DNA from: Branchiostoma floridae
Lineage: Eukaryota > Chordata > Leptocardii > Amphioxiformes > Branchiostomatidae
Length of the DNA stretch: 64,000 bases
Assembly (NCBI RefSeq): GCF_000003815.2
Contig: NW_023365881.1
Location: 262,551 to 326,550 of the forward strand
Reading direction: 5' to 3'
Shown: piece after piece, positions 33,441 to 44,341 of the stretch
How the letters are laid out: the number at the start of each line of letters is the position of its first letter
Numbering within the stretch: the first letter of the stretch is position 1
Notes under the pieces: generated by a model
What the model saw: only the letters and a program-made list of their open reading frames with translations
The model's database searches: none
Told to the model about the DNA's origin: nothing
Position numbers and translations under genes: made by a program

Positions 33441-33464
33441 CATATTCGGTCTTTTCGTCTAGTG

Positions 33465-33467
33465 CCT
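33465..33467. repeat. Right 3-bp target-site duplication (CCT)
   Basis: CCT follows the terminal CTAGTG directly and is in frame as the proline codon shared with 11,023-11,025. Confidence 0.82.
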
Positions 33468-34837
33468 GCACTAACCATGGTCATCCGGGACCAGTATGCC
33501 TACATGAAAGGCTCGTCAACCACATTAGCATTGGTGCGTTTGGTACAAAGCTGGTTATCTGCTCTTGACTCCAAAAAGCCAACACTCGTAAGGGCACTTT
33601 TTGCGGATATGAGCAAAGCTTTTGATAGGGTAGATAACGCCCTGCTGCTGATGTGTGTTAACAATCTACAAGTGAGTCCATACATGCTGGCATGGATACA
33701 CAACTATCTCAAACATAGACAGCAAAGAGTTGTGACCCATGCCAAGTTCAGCACCTGGCACACTTTAACATCAGGAGTCCCACAGGGGGGTGTTCTTTCA
33801 CCCTACTTATTTTTGCTCTTTATGAGCACTAGGTCACCAGTGTATAGTTCCACACTAAATGTTGGCTATGCTGACGACGTCAGCTTGTCGCGATCTCTCC
33901 ATGTGGCTGTGGCAAACAGCGACAGGGCAGTGGAGGAGGAAGCGACTCAGCTGGATGTATGGCTAGCGACAACAAGATGATTTTAAATGGAGGCAAAAGT
34001 CAGCTTAATTTGCAAATATGTTTTAACAGATCAGTTCCTGTCCCACCAGAGATTATCTTAGGGGGACAACAGGTGCCATGGGTTGAACAGGCCAAGGGTT
34101 TGGGATTTATATTGGATAGGTACTTGACGTTTAACAACCAAGTGACATCCATGGTCACGAAGGCCTCTCGTAGGCTTCACTATCTTAGGCTCCTTACTAA
34201 ACAGGGCACTAGTGTCGTGGATTTGGTCCAGGTGTATGTCACACTTATCAGACCTGTGCTCGAATATGGGCACGTACTACTAGTAGGGTGTAGTAAGGAG
34301 CAGGAGAGACAAATTGAAAGAGTACAACGGAGAGCACTCCGTATCGTCTCCTTGGGGGGAAGACGAGAGGTGCCTGCTCTGCCGACGCTGAAAGAACGGC
34401 GAGAGGTTGCGGCAGTGAAGCTACTGAGGGATGTGCTGGACGAGGGTCACCCCCTCCATGGCCTGGTGCCGCCGGCCAGAACTACGGTCACTGGGAGGAC
34501 TCTTAGAAACGACACTGCACTTACTGTGCCAGCTGCCCGGACACAGAGACTGAGAAGGTCGTTCTTGCACCAGGCTATACGCCTGTACAACAAGTCCTGA
34601 TACTCTGCGTAGGACGTTCCTGTCCTTACTTCGGTGTTCTGTGTCAAGTATAATGTACAACTTTGTATAGGCGCTTCTGCATCATGTACTGTAATTTGTT
34701 TAATAGATGTATATACGTATATTTTGTAGTCGACATGTTGAAAATCTGTACATAATCAGTGATATTCAGTTTGTTCTTACAAACTGCGATGCTGATTCTT
34801 TTCTGAATAAACGAATAAACAACAACAACAACAAAAA
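33468..34837 (+). mobile_element. LINE-A, 3' half: rest of the reverse transcriptase and 3' UTR
   Basis: Continues the RT with DQYAYMKGSSTT, ADMSKAFDRV, SGVPQGGVLSP and the catalytic GYADDV box. A frameshift near 33,965-33,975 passes the frame to NKMILNGGKSQ, LGFILDRYLTFNNQV and a C-terminal tail ending RRSFLHQAIRLYNKS (stop at 34,598-34,600). The 3' UTR ends with GAATAAACGAATAAAC and a CAA-type tail. The target duplication ATGATTG follows at 34,838-34,844, matching 10,569-10,575. Truncated and frameshifted, so dead. The clade is not assigned. Confidence 0.87.
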
Positions 34838-35216
34838 ATGATTGAAAAGTGTAACAATTTTGTTCATAAAGGCTCAGCAAACTGGGAGGACCTTCTATAC
34901 CTGTTTCCTTTTGTTAGTATCAACAATGTCAAAACATACTTTTAACCATTAATTTCTCTGAGCACGAATTGTGAGATACACTAACATTCATGTTCAGTTT
35001 TGAGGAATATCATCATCATCATCATCATGGGTTACCCCCATATAACCCCGCGAGGGGCAAAGTAGGGGGGGGGGGGGCTGAGGTCCCGGGTTAGGGCGGG
35101 CAGCCCTCCTGCCTGGCGCGGAAGTTCTCAACTGTGGGAGCACTTACTACCGCGCCAGGCAGGGAATTCCACTCAGGAATCGTTCTAGGAAAATATGAAT
35201 ACTTATATGTGTCTGT

Positions 35217-37003
35217 TCATGCAAAAATTGGTTTGTACTTGTATTGATGGCTGCCTCGGGTTCGCCCTTGGGTCGGAATCAGTAGGTTCTGTGTGTCTAT
35301 ATTAATCTTGTTATTAACTAGCTTGTAAAAGAAGGTGAGGCGGGCGTTCCTCCTCCTTTCGGAGAGAGGACGCCACTGCAGGTCATTGAGCATTTGTGTC
35401 ACGCTGCTAGTCTGCCGGAAGTCATTAAGGGTCACTCTGGCTGCCCTGCGCTGGACGGCCTCCACCGCCTGTATCCCTTTGTTGGTGTACGGGTCCCAGA
35501 CGATGGCACTATATTCCAAGTGGGGCCGTACCAGCGCTTTGTAGCAAGTGGCCTTGACCCTGGATGGACAATGGGTCAAGTTGCGCTGAATGACACCTAG
35601 GACCTTACCAGCTTTGCTAGTGGCGTGGTTGATATGGGTGTCCCACCGCAAATCGTCGGACAGTTGTACTCCAAGATAGGGGTGGGACTTAACACCGGTG
35701 AGGGCTTCTCCACAGAGGGAGTACTGTGTTAAGATGGGGTGCTTCTTACGGGTGATGTGGAGGATGTGGCATTTGGAGGGATTGAACGACATAAGCCAAC
35801 GATTTTGCCATTCTGTTAACGCATCGAGGTCAGACTGTAAATCTTGAGCGTCAGAAGGCTTGCTGATAGTTCGATAAATCAAGCAATCGTCAGCAAATAG
35901 CCGCACATGTGAGTCTACGGAATCGGGTAGGTCGTTAATGTAAAGCAGGAAGAGCAAAGGGCCTAAAACAGTACCCTGCGGAACTCCAGAGGTGACCTTA
36001 ACGGCTTTAGATGTTCCACCGTCAAAGACGACACTCTGGGTTCTCTCCGTAAGGAAGGCCCTGAGCCAAGACTGAAGTAGGCCAGAAATGCCATAGTGCT
36101 CGAGCTTGCTCAGCAGACGTTCGTGAGGCACGGTGTCGAATGCCTTGCTAAAGTCAAGCACCGCGGCATCGACCTGTTTGTTCTGGTCCATGTTTTTGGC
36201 CAGGTCTTGGAGGGTTAGCACCAGCTGGCTCTCGCAGGACAGACCCTTCCTGAAGCCGTGTTGCGCTGGGGACAGAATGCCATGAGCGTCTAGATGTTTC
36301 ATCATGTGGCTGTGCACGATGTGTTCGAGCACTTTACCACAGACCGATGTCAGAGACACCGGCCTATAGTTTGCAGGCAAGGTTCTGTCCCCCTTTTTGA
36401 AGATTGGAGCGATGTTAGCTGTTCTCCAATCTTCAGGAACATCTCCCGTGGATATTGACTGGGAGAATATGACCTGTAGTATTGGCGCAATTTGTTCGGC
36501 TACAGTCTTCAGGAGGCGATGTGGTATTCCGTCTGGTCCTGTGGCCTTGCTGGGGTTAAGACAGGAGAGCTGTTTGGCTACCCCCTCCACTGTGATGTTA
36601 AGGGAGGGGATAGTTGGAGCTTTGGGTTCACCAAGGGTAGGAACGGTGGTCTTATCCTCCCTGGTAAACACTGACTCAAACTGGGCCCCCAGTGCATCAG
36701 CTTTTTCTTTGTGGTCAGATGTTAGCACCCCCTGATGTCTTAGGGCTGACGCACCCGTAGAGTCTTGTCTGATGGATTTGACATAGCTCCAAAAGGCCTT
36801 GGGATTTTCCTCGATGTTAGACTCCAAATAGTTGGAGACGTAATCCCTGTGGGCCTTCCTAACTCTCTGCTTAACTCCCTTCCTACACCTCTTGAACTTT
36901 GCCCAGGCTTCACTGGAGTTAGATCTCCTAGCCTTGAAAAAAAGTTCAGACCGCTTACGCATAGCTTTGCGAATCTGGGATGTTATCCAGGGTTTGCTGG
37001 ATT
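35217..37003 (-). CDS. LINE-B reverse transcriptase (5' end in gap)
   Basis: The frame enters from the gap as KPWITSQIRKAMRKRSELFF, so the ATG at 36,962 is internal and not a real start. RT landmarks in order: KATGPDGIPHRLLK, IAPIFKKGD, NYRPVSLTSVCGK, QHGFRKGLSCESQL, LDFSKAFDTVPH, TSGVPQGTVLGPLLFLLYIND, the catalytic LFADDCLIYR, and a C-terminal tail with GIQAVEAVQRRAARV and a final TRGSHQYKYKPI. No stop or frameshift was seen over 595 codons, so this RT may be recently active. The enzyme copies the element RNA into DNA at a nicked target. Confidence 0.88.
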
Positions 37004-37103
37004 NNNNNNNNNNNNNNNNNNNNNNNNNNNNNNNNNNNNNNNNNNNNNNNNNNNNNNNNNNNNNNNNNNNNNNNNNNNNNNNNNNNNNNNNNNNNNNNNN
37101 NNN
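37004..37103. other. Assembly gap (100 N) inside LINE-B
   Basis: Placeholder gap, unknown true size. About 0.7 kb or more of endonuclease coding sequence would be expected here in a complete element. Confidence 0.98.
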
Positions 37104-37452
37104 ACTTCGGTGCCCTAGGTCCCGGATTTAACTCCACATCTCCAGCCAGAAGGATTATCAGGGTGAGGCTGAAAAGTGTGAATTTAGGTCTGCAGTGGGG
37201 TGCTAGTTTACCATTAGAGTTAATAAAGATAGAGACTAATGTTAACTTCAGGGAGTGATTGGCACATGTGTTGTCCAGCAGAGGAGTTAACGGGAATGGA
37301 CTGTTAAAGGATGGGTTAAGGGTGTGAGGTTTGCCTTCATGCCTGGGAGTGAAGGGGGAGGGATTATGGTGAGGTTTTACAATTAACGCTAAGCAGTGGG
37401 CTGTTAGTAGAATGGTACCCAAAATAACTGAGAATGTAACGAAACATGTCAT
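37104..37452 (-). CDS. LINE-B N-terminus with 2A ribosome-skipping peptide
   Basis: ATG at 37,452 starts 116 residues before the gap. Residues 1-26 are hydrophobic (VTFSVILGTILLTAHCLALIV), like a signal or membrane segment. Residues 104-112 are GDVELNPGP, a perfect 2A core, preceded by a hydrophobic FSLTLIILLA as usual for 2A. Ribosomes would skip the bond between G111 and P112 and release the N-terminal part from the following polyprotein. 2A sequences at this position are known from non-LTR elements of amphioxus and sea urchin. Confidence 0.85.
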
Positions 37453-37949
37453 AATGCTTGACCTGCAGGGGTTCTCTCCTACTCAACAGGAGGAACGCCA
37501 CGCTGGTGAGGGGGCGAATTACATATTGAATATACAAATATACAATATACAAAGCAGAAGTACTATGAAATGAAAAATGGAACGCTCTCACCGGCCGAAT
37601 AAATTTTTCATTATAGATTTGATGTGTACGAGTACCTTTGATTGATTCCACATTATTGATATAATGTAAAAATAAGGTAGCGATTTGCGTACTGAATTCA
37701 CGTACAATTGTCCCTTTCCTTGAAGTATATTGAATACGTGTACTGATGTAACACAAAGGGTATCAATGTATGACAATCACGATTAACACTAATTTCTTAC
37801 CTAAAAATGACTTTGATAATGCAAAGTGAGAAACTACCGAGTGAACAAAGCGAACGAGGTGGTTTTATTTTATCATCCATAAAATTTACTTGCTGTGGCC
37901 TTAATATATAATATCGTTGAGATCGCAATTTTACTACACATTTATTCCT

Positions 37950-38125
37950 AGCGCAACTCCGTTAATCTGCGATCTGTTACTGAGGTCACGAGCTCGGGTA
38001 ATCAGGTTTTATTAACTTCTGACCTTTCACCTTCGCACAACCCCGGATGTGACTATTGCAGTCTTTTCCTTTGTTCCAGTACGAAAGACGCTATTTTTAC
38101 GGTACTTCCAGACAACACGGACGAG
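37950..38125 (+). promoter_or_regulatory. Promoter and untranslated first exon cassette of ZNF-B
   Basis: Matches the ZNF-A cassette, ending GACAACACGGACGAG before GTAAGAG (donor after 38,125). The DR1 site is damaged here (TTAACTTCTGACCTT near 38,011), unlike in ZNF-A, -C and -D. Confidence 0.6.
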
Positions 38126-39012
38126 GTAAGAGTGTCAACCGACACATGAAGTCTTTGTCCTTGTTTGGAGAGTCGTGGCTGAAACTCATTTATCTATCTT
38201 GAAGATATAATTTGCGCGTTCGTCTGCGGATAGGTGGGGAGGGGGGCAGTGCTCTGTGCACAGACATTTCCAAAAAAATACGCTAAAAAGCAGTTAATCA
38301 ACCATTTGCATATGATTTTCGAAACGTTTCAAGTATCAAGGATCCACTAACTTTCATAAAGAATTTAATAAATATTAATTTTTATATTTTAAACACATCT
38401 GCCCACTCCTGGCGAAATGTAGGGGATGCTACCCGAAACGTCTGGCCGTTTCCAAAATTATATCAAGTTGTTTGACAAACCGCTTTTAGCCTTTTTTTAG
38501 GTAAATCTGATTACCTGAATGTCTAACTTTCATTTACACCTAGAAACAACATTTACAATAAAATTTGTGGATATTGTTTTGAAATGTTTTATGAGCTGTA
38601 TCACGGAATGCGTACCAGAAGTCTGAAAACCAAGTTTAAATGTGGACTTTTTCTTAGTGTTTAGGTGGTGCTGATGTTACTATTTAGACTATACAAAAGT
38701 CTAAATGTATCACCCTTCCCACAGTGGAAGTAGGAGCCTGTAGTAGTGACATTAACATAGGCAACTTAGTCACACCAGAAAAAAACTCTCAACACACCAT
38801 CATGTTACTGGGGAAGTGTCTACAACCCATCATGGGTCTAGATGCCAGAGTAACTTTTATTCAAAACAGATGTTAGTATAGTGGCCAGATTACTGGTTAA
38901 ATCATGGGGATTGTACAGTACATATGTGGACTGGGTATAGTATATTGACAACATAACAGTAATTTGCATCGTCTTTTTCCTTCTGCCATTTGTTTCCCAC
39001 AACAGAAAAGAG

Positions 39013-39597
39013 ATGGCCGATCCCAGTTGTAGAGGTTCTACTGACGGTTTGCGTCTTGGCCACCCTGGGAACGAGACTGTAGGTCTGCATCCAGGCCACC
39101 CTGGGAACGAGACTGAAGATCTGCGTCCTAGCCACCCTGGGAACGAGACTGAAGACCTGCGTCCTGGCCACCCTGGGAACGAGACTGAAGACCTGCGTCC
39201 TGGCCACCCTGGGAACGAGACTGTAGGTCTGCATCCAGGCCACCCTGGGAACGAGACTGAAGACCTGCGTCCTGGCCACCCTGGGAACGAGACTGTAGGT
39301 CTGCATCCAGGCCACCCTGGGAACGAGACTGTAGGTCTGCATCCAGGCCACCCTGGGAACGAGACTGTAGGTCTGCATCCAGGCCACCCTGGGAACGAGA
39401 CTGTAGGTTTGGGCCTTGGCCGTCCTGGGAACGAGACTGAAGACCTGCGTCCTGGCCACCATGGGAACGAGACTGAAGACCTGCGTCCTGGCCACCATAG
39501 GAACGAGACTAAAGGTTTGTGCCCTAGCCACCTGGGAGCAAAACACACACTAGGAGGGACCAGACAAGTAGAACTGCTGCATTATTTTTGTATATAG
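39013..39597 (+). CDS. ZNF-B N-terminal exon: HPGNET minisatellite
   Basis: The exon starts after acceptor CACAACAG (39,006), ATG at 39,013 (MADPSCRGST). About 13 copies of a 36-bp unit encode [12 protein letters not shown] / [12 protein letters not shown]. By comparison with ZNF-C, the donor is probably AGACAA|GTAGAA near 39,568, which leaves phase 0. The next finger exon (40,454) needs phase 1. Used together they would hit a TGA after about 19 codons. So either another donor is used or this gene is broken. Reading on without splicing stops at 39,597. Confidence 0.5.
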   Translation: MADPSCRGSTDGLRLGHPGNETVGLHPGHPGNETEDLRPSHPGNETEDLRPGHPGNETEDLRPGHPGNETVGLHPGHPGNETEDLRPGHPGNETVGLHPGHPGNETVGLHPGHPGNETVGLHPGHPGNETVGLGLGRPGNETEDLRPGHHGNETEDLRPGHHRNETKGLCPSHLGAKHTLGGTRQVELLHYFCI

Positions 39598-40453
39598 AAA
39601 GAGTACACTGTTTACCTTAACTCGACAAAAAACTTATGGTACCCTCTCACTGCACTTGGGGCACGCTTGTGGCACTGCGGGGTTCGATAACACAGATGTA
39701 CCTTCACTGCCTATAGAACAACAAACTTGCAGTTATTCGGACCCATAAAGCCATATTTTTTCCACATTTTCACAGATATGATAGACTTAGGCATAAATGT
39801 TTTGGCAAGCCATCCACAGACAATAAAATACTCCATGTCACATAACAACATATAAAAATATAAAACATTTTCCTAAATGAGAAATTTGAAAATTGTTGAA
39901 TACAGTACATATAAACATACATCATTACACATACTTGGTGCAAAACACATAATCGATCGAGTCAAATCTGGTATACAGTTTGTGTCCGTTCTTTTGGGTA
40001 ATTTCTTTGACTGTAAAAGTCTTTCAATGTTATTTACAGCATTTGTAACATATAATTCATTGTCATATGGGAAATCCTTTCATTACGTATCTCATTTTGG
40101 GGCATCTTCATCATTTTTGCAATGATTTTTCATAAAATGACAATGCTGCAATTTCCAATAACACAATTAGAAACGCAACGTTGCCGCAAGTCAGTGTGAG
40201 TGCAGGAGAAAATCAGCGAAATTAACACAACTGTACCGCAGTGAACGAACCTTTAGCACGGCCAATTATCATTTGGACCAGCACACATATATGTTAAAAC
40301 TGAGTTTTCTAAGGTTTGTTTTGCTGATGCGTGTATCTATAATTGTTTTTACATTCAAATTGCAAATCATGTTGAATTTTGGTCAATGAAGTCTGCTACT
40401 TTATGCTGAGTTTGCAATGACTTAATGAATTCATTCATTCATCCATCCAACAG

Positions 40454-41940
40454 ACATTACCGGACAGCATGGCAGAGAAGACAAAGCTTCATGCGCGGGA
40501 ACTTTTGATGTGAAGGTTGAGAAGACTGATTCCTTGTCCCCATGTTTACAAACAGACGATCCTGACGAAGCTGTACTTCAAAAGAAGACAACAGACACGG
40601 GCGGACAGCGGGACAGGGGAGGGCGAGATTCGGGCGAGGAAACGTTTTATTGGGAGGTGAAGAAAACTGGCTCGTCATCACAGCTAAAACAGGGGAGAAA
40701 CCTGCCTGAAGTCAGTACTGAGAAACCCTACATGTGTGGGGAGTGTGGATACCGAGTACGTTATCCTAGCGCCCTGCGGCAACACATGAGAACCCACACA
40801 GGAGAAAAACCCTACAAATGCGACCAGTGTGACTATTCTGCAGCACAGAAATCTTCGTTGGACCTACATCTAACAAAACACACCGGTGAGAAACCTTATA
40901 TGTGTGGGGAGTGTGGATACAGGACTACTCAGAAAATTACATTATCAAAACATATGAGAACTCATACTGGAGAAAAGCCCTACAAGTGTGAAGAGTGTGG
41001 GTACAGGACAGCACAGAATTATACCTTATCTAAACACATGAGAACTCATACGGGTGAGAAACCCTACAAGTGTGACCAGTGTGACTATTCTGCAACACAG
41101 AAGTCTTCTTTGGACCTACATCTAACAAAACACACCGGTGAGAAACCCTACATGTGTGGGGAGTGTGGGTTCAGTACAACTCTGAAATCTACCTTATCCC
41201 GACATATGAGAACTCACACAGGAGAGAAACCCTACAAGTGTCACCTGTGTGACTATTCTGCAGCACAGAAAACTCCTTTGGACGTACACCTAAGAAAACA
41301 CACCGGTGAGAAACCCTACATGTGTGGGGAGTGTGGGTTCAGGACAGCTCAGAAATCTACCTTATCTAAACACATTATAACCCATACAGGTGAGAAACCC
41401 TACAAGTGTAAGGAGTGTGGGTACAAAACAGCATACAAGTCAGACCTATCCAAACATATGAGAAACCATACAGGTGAGAAACCCTACAAGTGTGACCAGT
41501 GTGACTATTCTGCAGCATGGAAATCTTCTTTGGACCTACATCTAACAAAGCACACCGGTGATAAGCCCTACATGTGTGGGGAATGTGGGTACAGGACAGC
41601 TCGGAAAGATACCTTATCTGAACATATGAGAACTCATACTGGTGAAAAACCCTACAAGTGTGACCAGTGTGACTATTCTGCAGCACAGAAATCTAATCTG
41701 GACCAGCATCTAACAAAGCACACCGGTGATAACCCCTACATGTGTGGGGAGTGTGGGTACAGGACAGCTCAAAAATCTAACTTATCCCAACATATGAGAA
41801 CTCATACCGGTGAAAAACCCTACAAATGTGACCAGTGTGATTATTCTGCTGCACACAAAAACAGTTTGGACCATCATCTAGCCAAACACACTGGTGACAA
41901 AGCCTACATGTGTGGGGAGTGTGGGTTCAGGACAATCTGA
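40454..41940 (+). CDS. ZNF-B finger exon: 14 C2H2 fingers, truncated by a frameshift
   Basis: Acceptor CATCCAACAG, then a linker (VKVEKTDSLSPCLQTDDPDEA..., also in ZNF-C) and 14 complete fingers alternating the CDQC and CGEC types. There is no in-frame ATG before the fingers, so an upstream exon must supply the start. Finger 15 ends at TGA after CGFRTI. One base later the DNA reads [13 protein letters not shown], so a single-base change in GGACAATCTGAAG truncated the protein. Nuclear DNA-binding role by family; target unknown. Confidence 0.75.
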
Positions 41941-42345
41941 AGTCTCAGTTATCCCGACATATGAGAACTCACACAGCAAAGAAAGTGTGACCAATGTGAC
42001 TATTCTGTAGCATAGAAAGGCAGTTTGACCCGTCATTCATCAACGCACACAGTAAAGAAAGTAGTCAAGTTTAATTGTTGTGTTTATTCTACGGCAAGGA
42101 AATATTCCTTACATGACCACCTGAGAGAACATACAGTGGAGAAACCTTTCATGTGACAAATGCGGGTACAGGGCAGCTACTATAGGCAGCTACAAAGAAT
42201 GAACTGTCAAAACTCATGCCGCATAAAAACCCTTCAAGTGAGACCAGTGTGACTATTCTGCAGCACACAATCCAGTTTGAGAAAGACAACTGCAACATGG
42301 AAAATCCTACATGTATGATGAGTGTGAAGCGAAGAGAACGAACTT
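41941..42345 (+). pseudogene. Decayed finger remnants after ZNF-B
   Basis: Readable but interrupted finger DNA continues: RHMRTHT, CDYSV followed by TAG, a YSTARKYSLHDHLREHT segment, KPFM then TGA, and an RAAT stretch. These match the last fingers of ZNF-C and ZNF-E. They are the former C-terminus. Confidence 0.7.
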
Positions 42346-43099
42346 GGTTTGAGTAATGTATTTGATATATGATAGGTTACTTAGATGAAAAGATTTGTTT
42401 GTCTTTGGACACTTTCCTTAAATCCTTATTAACATGAATGTAGAATGTAACAATTTATCATTTTTTACGTTTGCGTCTTTGCGCACTATTTGATATCCAG
42501 TATTAGCACTAACTTACGTTATGTATGTCTATTAATGTTTGGACAAATATGCATCCACTAGAAAATTGTCTAGTGTTACATGAATTGTTGCATTCTATGA
42601 TGTAATGTACTACGCAATAAGTATATACAGCTGTATGTGGAGAGTTTTTTGTGATTTTTAACAGTACTCGTCTTTATGATTGAAACGTGTAACAATTTTG
42701 TTCATAATCGCTCAGCAATCCGGGAGGACCTGCGATACCGGTTTCCTTTTGTTAGTATTAACAATTTGAAAACAGTTTTTAACCATTAATTTCTCTGAGC
42801 GCGAATTGTGGGATACACTAACAGTCATGTTCAGTTTTGAGGAATAAATGTTCTTATTATAGATTTGATATAAACGAGTACCTTTGATTCTACATTTAAT
42901 TTATTGTTTTACTGTAAAAATAAGGGAGGGATTTGCGCACTGATTTTACGTACAATTTTTCCTTGAAGTGACAATTGCATATATTGTATACGTGAACTGA
43001 TGTAACAGAAAGGGTAAAATCAGTGTATTGCAATCACGAATAACCCTACTTCCCAACCCAAAAAAAAAGACTTTGATAATGCAAAGTAAGTATATGATA

Positions 43100-43310
43100 G
43101 CACTGAGATCGCAATTTTACCACATATTACTCCTAGCGCAACTCCGTCAATCTGCGATGTGTTACTGAGGTCACGAGCTGAGGTAATCAGGTTTTTATGA
43201 CCTCTGACCTTTGACTTTCGCAAAACCGGATGTGAGTACCGTAGTGTTTGTTCCTTTTTTCTAGCACGATTGACGCGATTTTTACGGTACTTCCAGACAA
43301 CACGGACGAG
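43100..43310 (+). promoter_or_regulatory. Promoter and untranslated first exon cassette of ZNF-C
   Basis: Perfect DR1 complement TGACCTCTGACCT at 43,198-43,210. Exon 1 ends at 43,310 in CACGGACGAG before GTAAGAG. Confidence 0.65.
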
Positions 43311-43654
43311 GTAAGAGTGTCAACCGAGTTATGGAGTCCCCGTTTTAGTGTCTAATTGCATTTGATATGAAAACGTTCATGATTGAAAACGTCTTTACTG
43401 CACGATACTGCACAATACTGGGTGGGTCGGTGGCTGGGTGGGAGGGGGGCAAATTATGCCCTGTGCACAGATGTTCAAGAACGTAGCAGTTTACATATAA
43501 TGTAACAAGACAAGCGGAAACACAAAATCAAATCAAACACAGACCGTTATCTGTACTACTGTGAACTACAGGACAGAATGAGACACCAGTTACTAAATGA
43601 AGCGGGTAAAATCTGTCAAGTATACAGCATACCACTGGAAGAACGAGCAGTGGA

Positions 43655-43770
43655 TATCGTAACAAGGACTGGAATAGCTTACCAGCAGTGACAGTCGAGG
43701 CCGCCACAGTAGACACGTTTGTGTCTCGGGCCTCTGCTCTATAACAGCCTACATAGACAACTGACGGATT
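43655..43770 (+). mobile_element. LINE reverse-transcriptase C-terminal tail fragment
   Basis: The plus strand reads RDWNSLPAVTVEAATVDTFV then SRASAL and TAA, the typical 'DWNSLP...A.TV..F' tail of a non-LTR RT. It lies in the ZNF-C intron. Upstream RT sequence is not recognisable. Confidence 0.5.
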
Positions 43771-44341
43771 CAAGGGTATCGACCATGGACTGTTAATGGA
43801 CTAACGAGTATCGGATTACGTCTAAAAGTGCGTGCGTCACCACCCCCAAACATGCCAGTATAATCTTCGACAAGATTGTGGGCATCAACGGGAAGAGAAG
43901 AGAAGAAGAGAAGAGAACAGTTGCAGCCAGGGGAAGATAACTTAGATAGAGGAAGATGAAAATAGAAATATGTACAACTACAAGGCGCGTTCTCTAACTA
44001 CATGGAAGCTATGGTAATTATCGAATTTGCCACCGATTCAGATTCAAGAGGGCTGACCTGCAGTAGCCTATAAAGTTCAGAGGTCAAATTTTGCCCATGG
44101 CTGGCGGTGAAATAGACGCACAACAACACATAATGCTAACCCTAAGTAACTAATCCCTGTTCCTGTAACAACTGCAAAATAAGACTTATTGACTTATTCC
44201 TGAGTAAGAATAATTAGTTACGATATGTTAAATACAAAACAGCATACAGAATGTTAAGGAAAACAGTTTTACCGAACTAGTAGTGCCTGAGATAAAATTT
44301 CATTTTCCTTCTGCCATTTTTTGTCCCTCAGCATAACAGAG

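Larger units (their letters stand above)
11026..33464. mobile_element. Giant EnSpm/CACTA-class DNA transposon, 22,439 bp, with three cargo/transposition genes
   Basis: The left end reads CACTGGGGGAAAG and the right end, on the minus strand, CACTAGACGAAAAG. Aligned without gaps, the two 35-bp ends agree at about 21 positions, including CACT and an ATGTAG block at positions 22-27. CCT flanks both ends. Deleting the element plus one CCT joins the reverse-transcriptase frame of LINE-A (…RLLP + ALTMVIRDQY…) with no lost or extra base. Inside are subterminal arrays at both ends, a tnp2-type transposase gene, a divergent 504-aa companion gene and an RFX/DBF4-like gene. Class is from the transposase domain, CACT ends and 3-bp duplication; the size is large for animal EnSpm elements as I know them. 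Whether it still moves is unknown: termini have diverged and one gene has an in-frame stop. Confidence 0.88.
35009..37596 (-). mobile_element. LINE-B: near full-length non-LTR retrotransposon with 2A motif
   Basis: It inserted into a ZNF spacer whose empty form is seen at 47,930-47,950; GAAT is repeated at 35,005-35,008 and 37,597-37,600. On the minus strand the order is 5' UTR (37,596-37,453), an N-terminal ORF with a 2A peptide, a gap (37,004-37,103), reverse transcriptase, and a 3' UTR ending in an ATG-repeat tail. The apurinic endonuclease expected between the 2A and RT parts is missing, presumably in the gap or deleted. It looks like the CR1/L2/Jockey side of the tree, but I cannot fix the clade. 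Confidence 0.82.

Noticed and set aside
38838-39548. 236-codon and 214-codon minus-strand frames opposite ZNF-B exon
   Set aside because: They only read the HPGNET minisatellite backwards. A 36-bp unit without stops keeps every frame open.
41375-41686. Minus-strand frames opposite finger arrays, here and in the other ZNF genes
   Set aside because: Repetitive antisense shadows ([12 protein letters not shown]...) of the finger codons.
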